Below, one piece after another: positions 42,031-52,507 of a DNA stretch of 64,000 nucleotides. The stretch is taken from positions 98,829-162,828 of the forward strand of contig NW_005201984.1 in assembly GCF_000372725.1 (NCBI RefSeq). The letters run 5' to 3'. Both the position numbers and the translations under genes were made by a program. Origin of the DNA: Emiliania huxleyi CCMP1516 (Eukaryota; Haptophyta; Isochrysidales; Noelaerhabdaceae). Numbering within the stretch: position 1 is the first letter of the stretch; each line of letters starts with the position of its first letter. A model generated the notes under the pieces. It did not search any database. It had not been told where the DNA came from and was given only the letters and a program-made list of their open reading frames with translations.

Positions 42031-44041
42031 ATGCGGTCGACTGCCACGACGACCACCATCGTGGCGGCCGTGCTGCTGCGCGCGTGCGTGTCGCTGCACG
42101 GCTACTCGGGCGAGGGCGTGCCGCCCATGTACGGCGACTTTGAGGCGCAGCGCCACTGGATGGAGGTGACCGTCAACCTTCCGGCCGAGAGGTGGTACGT
42201 GCACGGCCCGGACAACGACCTGCAGTACTGGGGCCTCGACTACCCGCCGCTGAGCGCGCACTTCAGCTGGGCGGTCGGCCGGCTCGCCCAGGCGTGGCAC
42301 CCGCAGCTCGTCGCGCTGCACGCTTCGCGCGGCCACGAGAGCGCCGAGACGCGCGCCTTCATGCGCCGCTCCGTGCTGGTGGCCGACCTGCTCGTGTTTG
42401 TGCCCGCCGCGCTCGCTTTTGCGCGCCTGCCGGCGGCGGCGGGCGGCGGCGGCGGCGCGCCCACCCGCACGCTCGCTCTGCTCCTGCTGAGCCCTCCTCT
42501 CGTGCTGGTCGACCACGGCCACTTTCAGTACAACTGCGTGTCGCTGGGGCTGGCGCTGTGGGCGCTGGTGGCGGCGCTGTCGGGGCGGCCCCTCGCCTGC
42601 TGCGTCGCCTTTTCGCTCTCGCTCAACTTCAAGCAGATGGGCCTCTACCTCGCGCCGGCCGTCTTTTGCTACCTGCTCGCCGGCGTGCTGCGCACGCGCG
42701 GCGTCGGCCTCGCCGCGAGCCGCTTCTGCGCGCTGGGCGCCGTCACGTCGCTCACCTTCGCCGCGTGCTGGGCGCCCTTCTTGGCGAGCGCGACGCCGTA
42801 CGACTCGACGCTCGCCGTGCTGCGCCGCGTCTTTCCGACCTCGCGCTCGCTGTACGAGGACAAGGCTGCCCGCCCTAGACACTTCCTAGACACTTCCTAG
42901 ACACTTCCTAGCTCGCTGTACGAAGACAAGGCTGCCCGCCCTAGACACTTCCTAGACACTTCCTAGACACTTCCTAGCTCGCTGTACGAGGACAAGGCTG
43001 CCCGCCCCTGTATATGTACAACATATGCGCTGCTGCTGCCGGAGGGCACGCCGCGGGACTCGTCCGTGACGCGTCCGTGACGCCTCCCCGCCAAGGTTGC
43101 CAACGTGTGGTGCACGATGGCGCTGCTGCCTCCCCTCAAGCTCAAGGCAGGCCCGCCCGGCCGCACCCGCTCTCCACGCCCCCCGCCTGCGGACGGCACG
43201 CTCCTCACACCTGCAGGCCAAGCTCGCGCTCGAGGCGCTGCTGCGGCTCTCGCTCGGATGCACGCTCGCCGCACTCCTCCCGCCCTGCGCGCTGCTGCTG
43301 CGCGCGCCCTCGCGCCGCGCTTTCCTGCTCTGCGCGACGGCGTGCGGCCTCGCCTTCTTCCTCCTCTCCTTCCAGGCGCCGCCGAGATGCGGCCGAGATG
43401 CGGCCGAGATGCGGCCGAGGTGCTGCCGAGATGCGGCTGAGGTGCTGCCGAGATGCGGCCGGGGGGTTGCCGAGATGCGGCCGAGGTGCTGCCGGGGTGA
43501 GGCTTTCCGTTGAAGAGACGGATCCGGCAGCTCGAGCTGCACACCTCACTCCCGGCGGCGCCGCCCCCAGGTGCACGAGAAGCACCTGCTGCTGCCGCTG
43601 CTGCCCGCCGCTCTTCTCTCCACGGAGCACCCGCGCGCGTACGCCTGGTTCGCGCTGCTCGCCGCCTTCTCCATGTTTCCGCTCCTGGCGCGCGACGGGC
43701 TCCGGCTCGCCTACTCCGTCTGCCAGCTCGCCTTTGGCGCGCTCGCCGCCGCCCTCACGCCGCCGATGGAGGTGGGCGGCAGCGCGACGGCGGGCGGCCT
43801 TCTCCTCGCCGCCTCCCTCGCCGGGATGGTCGCGCTCCACGTCGCCGAGGCGGCCTTGCCGCCGCCGCGCCGCTACCCCGACCTGCACGCCGTCGCCTTC
43901 TCCGCGTACGCGTGCTGCCACCTCGTCGGCGCCTACGCCGCCTGCCTGCACGCGCTGTGGCGCACGACCGCCACCGCGCCGCCGCACACGCCGCTCGACG
44001 GCGGCGGCACGACCGTCCGGGAGAGGCGAAAGGCGGAGTGA
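42031..44041 (+). CDS. ALG6: Dolichyl-P-Glc:Man9GlcNAc2-PP-dolichol alpha-1,3-glucosyltransferase (ALG6)
   Basis: Exons 42031-42864, 43096-43146, 43217-43375 and 43571-44041 give 504 residues, the usual ALG6 length. It adds the first glucose to the lipid-linked oligosaccharide in the ER lumen during N-glycan assembly. Family signatures: VSLHGYSGEGVPPMYGDFEA, DNDLQYWGLDYPPLSAHFSW (catalytic loop), LVLVDHGHFQYNCVSLGLAL, LNFKQMGLYLAPAVFCYLL and VHEKHLLLPLLPAAL, with about ten hydrophobic helices. All three introns have GC donors. The first 5' splice site and adjoining exon end are triplicated in tandem (42844-43008). ALG8 is the near relative; the HGYSGEG/PPMYGD motifs favour ALG6. Confidence 0.93.
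42844..43008 (+). repeat. Tandem triplication of an exon end plus 5' splice site
   Basis: A unit of about 67-69 bp (TCGCTGTACGAGGACAAG followed by GCTGCCCGCC and three copies of CTAGACACTTC) occurs completely twice and partly a third time. Each copy contains the ALG6 exon 1 end and its GC donor. Using the first copy leaves the frame intact and puts the others inside the intron. Confidence 0.9.
43376..43510 (+). repeat. CCGAGATGCGG minisatellite in ALG6 intron 3
   Basis: About nine degenerate 11-bp units (GCGGCCGAGAT / GAGGTGCTGCC) fill most of the 195-bp intron. Similar GAGATGCGG units occur in intron 13699-14138 of the unknown membrane-protein gene, in the same sense relative to transcription. 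Confidence 0.8.
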
Positions 44042-45312
44042 TCGACCTTTTCAATTAACGCCGAAAAACTTTCTCTCCTCTCGCTGACACAACAGTACAC
44101 AGAGTTGCCAACTCCCAACTGACAGTTCAGGTAAAAACAGTTGTGGGCAGCGCCCCCCGCCCCCGTTTTTCGGCGAGAGTGGCGGCGAATCACCAGGCGG
44201 TCGTTTTTCTTGCTTTCCCGCCTTTCGGCCGATCCTCCACCCTTGAAGCGCCCCCCCCGCAGGCCCAGCCACGATGAGAAACCAGCGACGGGTCAGGTTG
44301 CGTTCGTTTGTCACTCGCCATGCGCGTCCTTGGCTGACCCTCCAAAACTCCCTCCCCGCCGTTCGCGGCTCGGCTTGCGTATGCGGATGGGAGCTTCGAG
44401 GACATGCAGGCGTCCCACCCCCTCCGGCCATCCCCCCGGCTCCCAAGCGCGCGGCCGCGACGCGCTGCGCACCCTCTTCCGCGCTGGACCCGCTCTCGGC
44501 ATGGCCGTCGTCCGCCGAGATCACCTTCTCTTCGCGCCGCAGGTGCACAACCAAGGGCTGGCCACCTCCGTATCCATCATGGTGAAGCCAATGGGCCAAA
44601 AAGGGAGAGCGCTCCCCTCCCAGGTGGCCGGAGGGTACACCTCGGGTCGGCGTGCTGGGGGGGGCGCCGGTGCGCAAGCCCACTTTCCGGGCGACCCCGA
44701 GGGGGAGGAGGCCGGGCGAGTGGCAGCAACTCACTGTTAGTGTCCCGGGCCGCTGCGGCGCCGTTTATACGGCCCCTCGTGATGTCTTTCCGATTTTGCA
44801 TTGTGAGTCGTCCTCTGGCCAGCCGAGGGGCACCAGAACGGCATGTGTACTGGTGCTGGCTGCGGGTGCGGAATGGGCTTTTTTTAACTCGCAACCAACT
44901 ATACTATACAAGGACACCCTCGGGGGGGACACTCGGCGCATGTGCGTCACGTCAGGGTGGAGTTGGCCGTGGCCGAGCGTCGTCTCCCAATCGACTCGCA
45001 GCGCGGAGTCGAGGGGTGAAGCGCGTCGCGCTGCGACACTCGAGAGCCGGCGGGATAGCCGTGGGGCGCGGCCGACTTTGATGTCCTCGAAGGTCCGGTG
45101 CTCATTCGTCCTCTGAGACCCACGCGGACAGGAAAGGGGCGAGAACGCGGCCATTCTCCATTGACAATCTAACGCAACCTTGAGCTAGCCCGTTCCACAC
45201 AGTGGCGGGCGGGCGTAGTGTCGTTTCTTGCTTTCGGCCGATCCTCGCAGGCCGAGAAGGCGACCCGACAAAAATAAGTCAAATCTCCTGGAGGGATGTA
45301 TGTATGTAGGAA

Positions 45313-45387
45313 GGTAAAAGAAAGAAAGAAAGAAAACAGACAACCCAAGGGAGGGAGGGGAGGTGAAGAACAGCGGGATTTGAGGAT
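45313..45387 (+). repeat. Dispersed A/G-rich repeat, copy 5
   Basis: AAAGAAAGAAAACAGACAAC tract, then CCCAAGGGAGGGAGGGGAGG and a diverged GGGATTTGAGG end. About 320 bp upstream of the possible small secreted ORF at 45704. Confidence 0.8.
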
Positions 45388-45404
45388 TTCAATTTGGCTT
45401 TTCA

Positions 45405-45442
<38 letters not shown>

Positions 45443-45506
45443 CGGTGAAGCGGCGGGGAGTGAGTGAGTGAGTATTCTTGATACGAAACCACGACGACAC
45501 CTGAGG

Positions 45507-45669
45507 GAGGGTGTAGAGGATGGTAGAGTGTAGAGCGCTGTAGAGCTGTAGAGATGTAGAGCGCTGTAGAGCTGTAGAGCTCTACATCCGCCGCGTGACG
45601 AACTGCGAGCGTTGTAGAGCGATGTAGAGGCGCTCTACAACGTGAAATCTCTACAACAAACTCTACATC
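45507..45669. repeat. TGTAGAG / CTCTACA cluster
   Basis: About ten TGTAGAG or GTAGAGC heptamers on one strand, then four CTCTACA in reverse complement. The stretch is largely self-complementary. Confidence 0.8.
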
Positions 45670-46207
45670 ATAAGCGGCGAACGAGGCACGGTCGCTCTCC
45701 GACATGAGGCGCGTTGCACTTGCCAGTGCTGCCCTGGCCTTCTGTCTGCCCGCCCAATGGGTGGCAGGTGCCTCTGCTGCTGTGGCATGCCTCACGGCTG
45801 CGACTGGCCGGCGCCCCGGCGCGTCAGCTCGGCTCTGCGTAGCGATCGTGGCCAGCGCAACTCGCCTGGACTCAACGCTCAGCCAGGAGCTCCCGCACGC
45901 GCTGGCGCGAGTCATGGCGCATGCAACGCGCAGCAATGCTCGCCTCGCTTCGCGCAAATGCGACCGTCCTCGCAGCCGACAGTCCACCGCCTGCTAAAGA
46001 AGCACTGCGACGAATGCGGCACCGGCGACGCATGGCAGGCTGGTCATGACGCAGTTGTAGGGTGTTGTGTGTCGTCAGGAGTGACTCTCTGTGTGTCAGG
46101 GATAGTCTTTCAAAACCGCGCAAAGATACTGTCCAAGCCTAAAGTCTGGGCAGGTTACTCAGGACACGATCCCGGCGTGAACACAACTAACTGACGGATC
46201 CGCTCCT

Positions 46208-46246
46208 GACAGTGGCATGCACCGCGCCGCGGCGCGTGCCACTGTC
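46208..46246. repeat. 39-bp imperfect palindrome
   Basis: Arms GACAGTGGCA and TGCCACTGTC flank a GC-rich core (CCGCGCCGCGGCG); a hairpin-like site. Confidence 0.85.
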
Positions 46247-47060
46247 TTTGTTTGAAGTAAAAGTCGAATCAGAGCGCCGTCGGCGTTGTCCTGAGTTTTC
46301 TCCCCTGGACCGCCCGTCCGGCACCGCTCCGGGACGCACGCCGGCGAAGCACCATCAAGCTGCTGTACGGCCCCGGCATCGCCTCCCCTGGCTTAGCTAG
46401 ACTGAGAGATATTGTGCACAAGATTGGTCTCTACAATATATACACTGACACTCCCCCTCCCAGAGCTCGTCCCGGTCCGCCACGGCCATCCTCGGCCTCC
46501 GGAGGGCCCCCGGCCGCGGCGCGGTGCGGCGGCGTCACAAATCCGACGGCAGAGCACCGGGACGCGGTCGGGCGATCTAAGGCCCAGAGAGGCGTATGCA
46601 TTGCCCATCCAGGGCTATCACCTGGACCTATCAACAGGCGCCTGCGGCGCCGTGGTCAGGAGCTGCTGTTCACGCCGGTCCACACTTTCATCGCGCCTGC
46701 GTGACCCCTAGCTAGGGGGGGGTGCGCGGTCGCAGGGCCATAACACGTCTCCGAGGGATAGTTCTGCGCTCCGGGTTTCCCCTAGCTGCGGAACGCACCC
46801 TCTTCCTCGACCGTGGCGGGGTGCGCGTTCGCAGGGACAGAGGGTTGGCTCTGCGCTCCGGGGTTCCCCCAGCGGCGGAATTTTTCCCTCGCGCTGTGGG
46901 TCCCCCTAGCTGCGGAACGCCCCCTCTACTCGGAGCCCACTCGCGCTCAGTTTCTTCTTTCTGCCGTATTCGAGTAACCCCTGGATGGGTCGCTCGCGCG
47001 ACCTCTCCTGGATGCGCAAGGGGCCCATTGGGGTCACGCGGAGGGACGAGGGAGGCGCTG

Positions 47061-47615
47061 TTAGCGGCGGAGGAGGCGAAGGCGGCCGCGCGGGCGGCGG
47101 AGAAGGCGGCGCGGGCGGCGGAGGGGGGGAAGGGCGGCGGCCGCGGGCGGCAGTCCCGGGAGGCACGCCGGCGGAAGGGCTCGTCTTCGCGGGGCGGGGT
47201 GCGCACTGCGCGCCGCGAGGATGAGGAGCCTGAGCCAGGGGAGGGTTGGGAAGGGGGGGCGAAGCCGGAGGAGTATGACGGCCTCTTCGACGGGGCCGTT
47301 GTCTGCTGTGCCTTTTGTAAGGGGCCGTTGTCTGCTGTGCCTTTTGTGGTGTCGGGTGCAAATGTAGCACTTGGCGTGTGGAATCTGCCCCGCGGTGGGG
47401 GGTGCCTGGCTGCTGAGGCCGATCTTGGCCTCCCCCCCAGCGCTGAAGCTGGTGATGAAGGCGATGCTCTTGGTGGAGTTCTTCGCCAGGATGAGGATGT
47501 CACCGGTCTCGAGGTTCGTATGGAAATCGCTCGGGTCCACGTTGGCTAGCTCGCCGGCGGCGCGCGCGGCGTCCTGGGGCGTCGCGCCCGCGATGGTTGG
47601 CAGCTGGTAGACCAT
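47061..47615 (-). CDS. Possible unknown gene, 5' part only clear
   Basis: ATG 47615 opens a protein-like frame (MVYQLPTIAGATPQDAARAA; VDPSDFHTNLETGDILILAK; IAFITSFSAGGEAKIG) as far as about 47405, where a GC donor (CAG followed by GCACCC) could end the exon. Beyond that the frame runs into a 27-bp tandem duplication (47290-47345, GGGGCCGTTGTCTGC unit) and low-complexity Pro/Arg, so the rest of the gene is unresolved. No family recognised. Head-to-head with the Snf7 gene (325 bp apart). Confidence 0.4.
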   Translation of the reverse strand: MVYQLPTIAGATPQDAARAAGELANVDPSDFHTNLETGDILILAKNSTKSIAFITSFSAGGEAKIGLSSQAPPTAGQIPHAKCYICTRHHKRHSRQRPLTKGTADNGPVEEAVILLRLRPPFPTLPWLRLLILAARSAHPAPRRRALPPACLPGLPPAAAALPPLRRPRRLLRRPRGRLRLLRR

Positions 47616-47940
47616 GTCGCTTTGAGAACTGAAAGGTAGGCGCCTGTCTGAGCAGGAGCCGACGCTAGTCGAGAGCGGTGTGAGAGCCTCGTGGCGCTCG
47701 GAGGTCCCGCCGCCTACAAAACGGCGGTCAGCAGAAGGCGCGGGGTAAGGGTTCCCGCCCGCTAGGCTGCCCTCTGCGCCGAGGCTCGACCCGCTTCTCC
47801 TCAGTTCACTAGACAAACTGAAGTTTGTGTATCATTTCTTCAGTCTTCGGCATCGGCCGGGCAAGGCGCGGCTGCGCGGTTTTCCAAAGAGCTAACTCGC
47901 CGCACCCTTCGCGCATTTGACCACTGTCCCGCCGCCGGAA

Positions 47941-49358
47941 ATGAACCTCTTCGGGAGAAAAAAGGCCGGTGCGACCCCACCGCTGAAAGCCCCAGCTTTT
48001 CTTGGACCCTGCTCACCCCGACGTCCGTCGCAAATCGCAGAACCGCCGCCCCCGCCGACATCGAATGCCGGTCCAACGGTGTCAGCGTCCAGCACTCTGA
48101 ACGCAATCACAAAGCTGCGCGATGCGGGCGACACGCTGGACAAGCGAGAAGACTACCTCAATAACAAAATTAAGAAGGAGGTGCGTTGCGGCTCAGATCC
48201 TTGGACTGCACATGAGGTTTAGGGTGCAGACGCCTCGCGGCGGCGGCGTCCTGAGCATGCCCCCGCCCGCCCACAGACCGACGAGGCCAAGAAGTTTATG
48301 GGCCAAGGCAAAAAGAGTCAGGCGCGCGCCTCCCCACTCGGCCCGGCTTGCCTCCCCTCTCGCCCCGGCCGCGTTGGCGAGGCGGCCGGTCGAAGCCAGG
48401 GCCGCGTCGGTCGGCGATTGGCCGCACCGCCCCCTGACGCGCGCGCGCTGTCGGGACGGCAGGCGCTCCAGTGCATCAAGCGGAAGAAGATGTACGAGGG
48501 GCAGGTCGAGAAGATTGGACAGGCGAGGCTGAATCTCGAGACGCAGCAACTCGCGCTCGAGCAGCTCAACCTCAACAAGGAGGTCGTCGAGGCGCAGCGC
48601 GAGGGCGCAAAGACCATGGCCTCCGTGACGGCGCAGATGGGTGAGTGGCTCTCCGCGTGTGCCCTGTACGCCGTGTGCCCGGTTCCCCGTGTCCGCGACA
48701 TGTCCCCGCGACACGTCCGCGCGACACGTCCGCGACAACAACATGCACATGCACATGTCCCTGCGACGCGTCCGGGCGTCCTTGACTAAACCGCGACGCG
48801 TCCCGCAGGCGGAGTGGATGCGGTCGACGACACGATGGGCACCGCGAGAGCAGAGGGGGGCGGAGTGCCGCCTTCGGGGCGGGTGCGCTGACGGCGAGGC
48901 TGGTTCGCTCGCTAGGCGCGATTGAGGACGCGCAGGCGGATGCGAACGACATAGCGGAGGCGCTGGGGCGGCCGATGGCCGGTGGGCGTCTCCTCGCGCG
49001 AAGCGGCGCCGCAGCGGTGCGCTGCTCGGCGTGAGTGGCGGTCGTGGTGCTGCTGCGTCTAGGCGCGTACGACATGGACGACTCGGACCTGCTCGCAGAG
49101 CTCGAGGAGCTCGAGTCGGAAGACCTCGAGAGCCAGGAGAAGAGACGAGCCTTGTACCGCTCCCCGGAGGTCCGAGCCTCGCCCGAGCCCCTTCTCGGGC
49201 CCACCCAGGCGCTCGGCGTGGACTTGTCGGAGCTCAAAGGCTTGGACGCGCCGTCGGTGCCGTCCTCGAAGCCAATGCCGTCGGCGCCGACGGGCAAGGT
49301 CCGGGCTCCCCGCGCCGCACTGTCGCGCCGCAGCCTGCCGCACGCCCCCCTCCTCTAA
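47941..49358 (+). CDS. SNF7: ESCRT-III subunit Snf7/CHMP4 (Vps32)
   Basis: Exons 47941-48180, 48277-48321, 48463-48640, 48809-48838, 48916-48981 and 49063-49358 give 284 residues. Snf7 polymerises on endosomal and other membranes to drive inward budding and scission. Visible: MNLFGRKK start; basic helix 1 (TLNAITKLRDAGDTLDKRED); the core helix (RQALQCIKRKKMYEGQVEKI; LNLETQQLALEQLNLNKEVV); DAVDDTM; EDAQADANDIAEAL; and the acidic DLLAELEELESEDLESQ before the C-terminus. A Pro-rich insert (about residues 12-48) after the first residues is unusual for the family. Introns 2 and 4 have GC donors. The stop at 49356 lies close to an N gap, so an extra 3' exon beyond the gap is possible. Confidence 0.87.
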
Positions 49359-49359
49359 G

Positions 49360-49416
49360 GACGGCGTGAGCTCTACGCCTAGAAGCCTGATCTCACGCTG
49401 AATCGGAGGCGCCTCA
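49360..49416 (-). other. Fragment resembling part of the SNF2-type gene
   Basis: On the minus strand this gap-adjacent stretch reads APPIQREIRLLGVELT, closely matching APIQREIGLLGDEHT encoded at about 55210-55255 in the SNF2-type gene; the DNA is similar too. It is either a dispersed domain fragment, a paralogue lost in the gap, or a scaffolding artefact. Confidence 0.55.
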
Positions 49417-49516
49417 NNNNNNNNNNNNNNNNNNNNNNNNNNNNNNNNNNNNNNNNNNNNNNNNNNNNNNNNNNNNNNNNNNNNNNNNNNNNNNNNNNNN
49501 NNNNNNNNNNNNNNNN
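49417..49516. other. Assembly gap, 100 N
   Basis: Exactly 100 N followed by a poly-G tract. Confidence 0.99.
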
Positions 49517-50008
49517 GGGGGGGGGGGCACGCCGGCGGCTTGGGAGCCGGCGGCGGCGCGGGGCGCCCGTCCGGCGTCTTTGTCTTGAGAGTGTGGTTGG
49601 GTGGGGTCCTGGCTCGCACGCGCTCCCGGAGGGAGGCGCGACTCCTGCGCGGGTGGGTGTGGCAACGAGGGTCGAGTGGGCGGGGCGGAGGGCGGTCGCT
49701 TCGGCGCTCAAGTCCGTCGCGTCTCTCTCCCTCGCCTCTCTACTCAGCTCTCTTCTCTCTCTCCGCTCCCTCCAGAGCTCCACGCTGAGTTGGTGCTGTC
49801 TTGGGCCCAGGGGTAGCACACAGGCCAGGCTGCCGCCAGGCAGGACTACTCTCGTCAGGAGACCCTGTCGTTAGCTATACTGTCGTTGGGACATAGTATG
49901 TGTCGCGTTTTGGGCGGGCGCGGGCGGTCGAGTAATCACAGTGAGCTTATTCTGAAACAGAGAATGCACATTGATTGAACTGAAATACCTTCTACTAGAT
50001 GGTGCTTC
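49517..50008. other. Intergenic, convergent 3' ends
   Basis: G-rich then C/T-rich low-complexity DNA between the Snf7 and glycosyltransferase 3' ends. No gene seen. Confidence 0.6.
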
Positions 50009-52131
50009 CTAGAGCGTGAATTTCCGCGAGGACTGGCCAAAAGCGAGGCCCGGGCCGCCTGTGGCCGCGACCGGGTTGCCGATGCCGCCCGGGCGGTACG
50101 ACGCCGGGTTGGTGATCGCACCGGGCGCGTGCGGCTCGCGCATCCCCTCAACGCTGCGGAGGGACTCGAGGCCCTGGCCAGCGCCGGCGCGGAGCGCCTC
50201 AGCCGCCGCCGCCGTGCCGCCGCCGGCCGCCGCGGCGCTGCTGCCGTTGCGCTCGAGGAATTGCTGCGGCGGCGCGGGGCGCGCGAGGCCGAGCTTGTCG
50301 TACCGCGCCTTGGAGAAGCCGTTGCCCGACCAGAGCCACTCGGTGAAGGCGGTGAGGGTCCCGTCCCCGTCGCCGCGCCGCGCCGCGAGCTGCGAGTCCC
50401 AGCAGAAGAGGCCGCCCGCATTATCGGAGCGAACCTCCTTGTCGCCGTACACGCCGCTCTCGCCCTCGACGCGCCTTCCGCCCGCGAGCGCGCGGCCAAT
50501 GAGCGGCAGCGCCGGCAGCAGCGGCCCGAGCGGCGAGGCGCGCAGCGTGTCGAGCGTGACGGTCGTCTGCGCGAAGGAGCGCGAGCAGTTCTCGCCGTGC
50601 TGGTTGTGCAGGCAGATGCCCGTCCGGTCCCGGTGAAGGGCGACGCGCCTGCCGCCGCCGCGCACGCGTTTGAGGATGTCCTGGTCCTCGCCCCACGAGG
50701 TGGCCGCGAACGAGAACGCGGGGAAGAGCTTCCGCCGGTACAGAAAGGAGAAGCCGTACGTGTAGAGAAACTGCTCCGTCAGCGGCGCGAGCGACGGGTG
50801 TGGCATGCCCGCCTCGGCGTCGAAGTGGCCGGTCGCGCCCGTCTGCAGGTCGTGGACGAACCACGCGCTCAATTTGACAAAGTCGGCGCCCGCGTCGTCG
50901 AGCGCGGCCAGCATAGTCGCCAGGTAGCTGGGCGCGTACAGGTCATCGTCGTCAAAGTGGCAGATGAAGTCGCCCGAGGCGGCGGCGATGGCGACGTTGC
51001 GCTTCTCGCCGATGGTCATGTGCCCGACCTGGTGGATGTACTTGACGCGCCTACGTGGCGAGTCGCGCGGGCGCGCGGGAATGCAGCGGGGCGGAGGCGC
51101 GCCCTCCCTCGGCGGGCTGCGGCACGCCGGTCTTCAAACTCTGCCGACGAGAAGAAGGCCGACGGGGTCGGGCCCGTGTCCACGACGACGAGCTCCGTGT
51201 GCGGGTGGGTCTGCGCGGCGAAGCAGCGGTAGAGCGCGCTCTCGTGGAAGAGGTGCCGCTCCGGCGTCGTCGGAGCGATGCAAGAGATCACGCGGCGGCC
51301 TCCCGCCCTCCCCGACGCCGCCCCCGCAGCTTCCGAGGCGGCGGTGGTGGCGGCGGCGCCGCCGCCGCCGCGGACGGGGCCGGAAGCGGCCTCCACGGTC
51401 CTGCGGAGCCGAGCGACCGCTGAGTCGTCCAGCGGCAGCTCGCCCAGGTCCCTTCGCGCCGACGAGTGGTCTCCGACCTCGACAAAGGCGGTGGCGCGCC
51501 GGAAGAGCGCCTTGCGGCGCGTCTCGCTGCCGATGGCCGTCAGGGTGAGCGCGGCGGTGCAGTCGTTGATGGCGGCGGTCCAGTCGGTTGCCTTGAGCGC
51601 CGCCGCCGCCCGGTTGGTCAGCAGCGTCGCGCGGCCCGCGTTGTCGCCCAGCGGAAGCGAGGAGAGGGCGGCTCCGTACGCCGCTCGCGCCTCGGCCACC
51701 CGGCCCGCCTTGAAGTGGCCGTTCCCCTCGGCACGCAGCGCATCGGCGCGCTCCGCCGAGGGCGCGCCGCCACCGCCTGAGCCTCCGTCCTCATTCTCCT
51801 CGAGCATCGGGCCCTCGCTGTCCGATGTCCTACCAGCTGCGTTGTCTTCTAGGACGAGGTCGTCGGACGAGTCGCTCTCAGCCTCATTCTCCTCGAGCAC
51901 GAGCGGCTCATCGTCGTCGTCGTCGTCGTCGTTCTCCTCGAGGATGAGCTCGTCGTCGTTCTCCTCGAGCGTCAGCTCATTCTCCTCGAGGGTGAGCGAC
52001 CCGTCGTCCTCACTGGAGGCTGCGGCGGTGCAGCCCTTGCAGCGCCGCTCGCCGGCCGGCTTTGCGAGCTGCGCCTTTGCGAACATATCCGCGTTCTTTC
52101 CCTCACGGCCACACGCGGCACATCGTGGCAT
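50009..52131 (-). CDS. Zinc-ribbon/TPR/GT2-type glycosyltransferase fusion
   Basis: Exons 52131-51140 and 51050-50009 (GT-AG intron of 89 bp) give 677 residues. Order: a short Cys motif (CAACGREG ... CKGC); an acidic block with repeated LTLEEN / LILEEN / LVLEEN units; TPR helices (ALRAEGNGHFKAGRVAEARA; RKALFRRATAFVEVGDH); then a GT-A fold glycosyltransferase domain: VISCIAPTTPERHLFHESAL, ELVVVDTGPTPS, TIGEKRNVAIAAASGDFICH and the DDDD metal site in HFDDDDLYAPSYLATML, with GEDQD further on. It probably transfers a sugar from a nucleotide sugar; the acceptor is unknown and no membrane segment is evident. The C-terminus is Ala/Gly-rich. ATG 52131 (MPRCAACGREG) is preferred over an in-frame ATG at 52185. 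Confidence 0.75.
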
Positions 52132-52507
52132 GCTCGCGGGCGTGTGGGCGTGGAGGTGAAGAGAGATGGCACGACACTCGCACACAGCTCGCTCTGTGGT
52201 CCCGAAAATAAAAAGGGTGAGGCTGAGTGCGCTTCCTAGCTCCCTGGCCCTTTTGTGAGGTTACCAACTGCACTCCCAAGTGCTCCAAGAGACTGAGACT
52301 GTGAAGAGAAGAGGGAAAACAGACTAATTCAGCTGTGTGGCTGGCGGGGGCCGGCCTGTGCCGTTCGGCGTAGTCGCGTAGAGAGCGCTCTCTCTCTCCT
52401 CGAAATGGAAATAAATGAAAAGCTTGAGGGCACGCCGCGGCCGCGCAGCCGCAGGCGGCAAGTGCTGAGCGCGGGGCGGTCTCGAAGCGCGCCAACGGCG
52501 GCTCTCG
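52132..52507. other. Short intergenic region
   Basis: Between the glycosyltransferase start and the carrier's 3' end, both on the minus strand. Presumably holds the glycosyltransferase promoter; no motif stands out. Confidence 0.55.

Larger units (their letters stand above)
44042..47060. other. Gene-poor, repeat-rich region
   Basis: No gene with a recognisable product. Frames at 44051-44734 (minus) and 46722-47549 (plus) are long but low-complexity. 44201-44235 and 45221-45247 share a CTTGCTTTC...TTTCGGCCGATCCTC segment. A plus-strand frame at 45704-45997 begins like a signal peptide (MRRVALASAALAFCLPAQWV) and might be a small secreted protein or first exon, but has no support beyond that. 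Local repeats are listed separately. Confidence 0.5.

Noticed and set aside
44051-44734. 227-codon minus-strand frame
   Set aside because: No domain, Gly/Arg/Pro-rich, and shares short repeats with 45220; not enough support.
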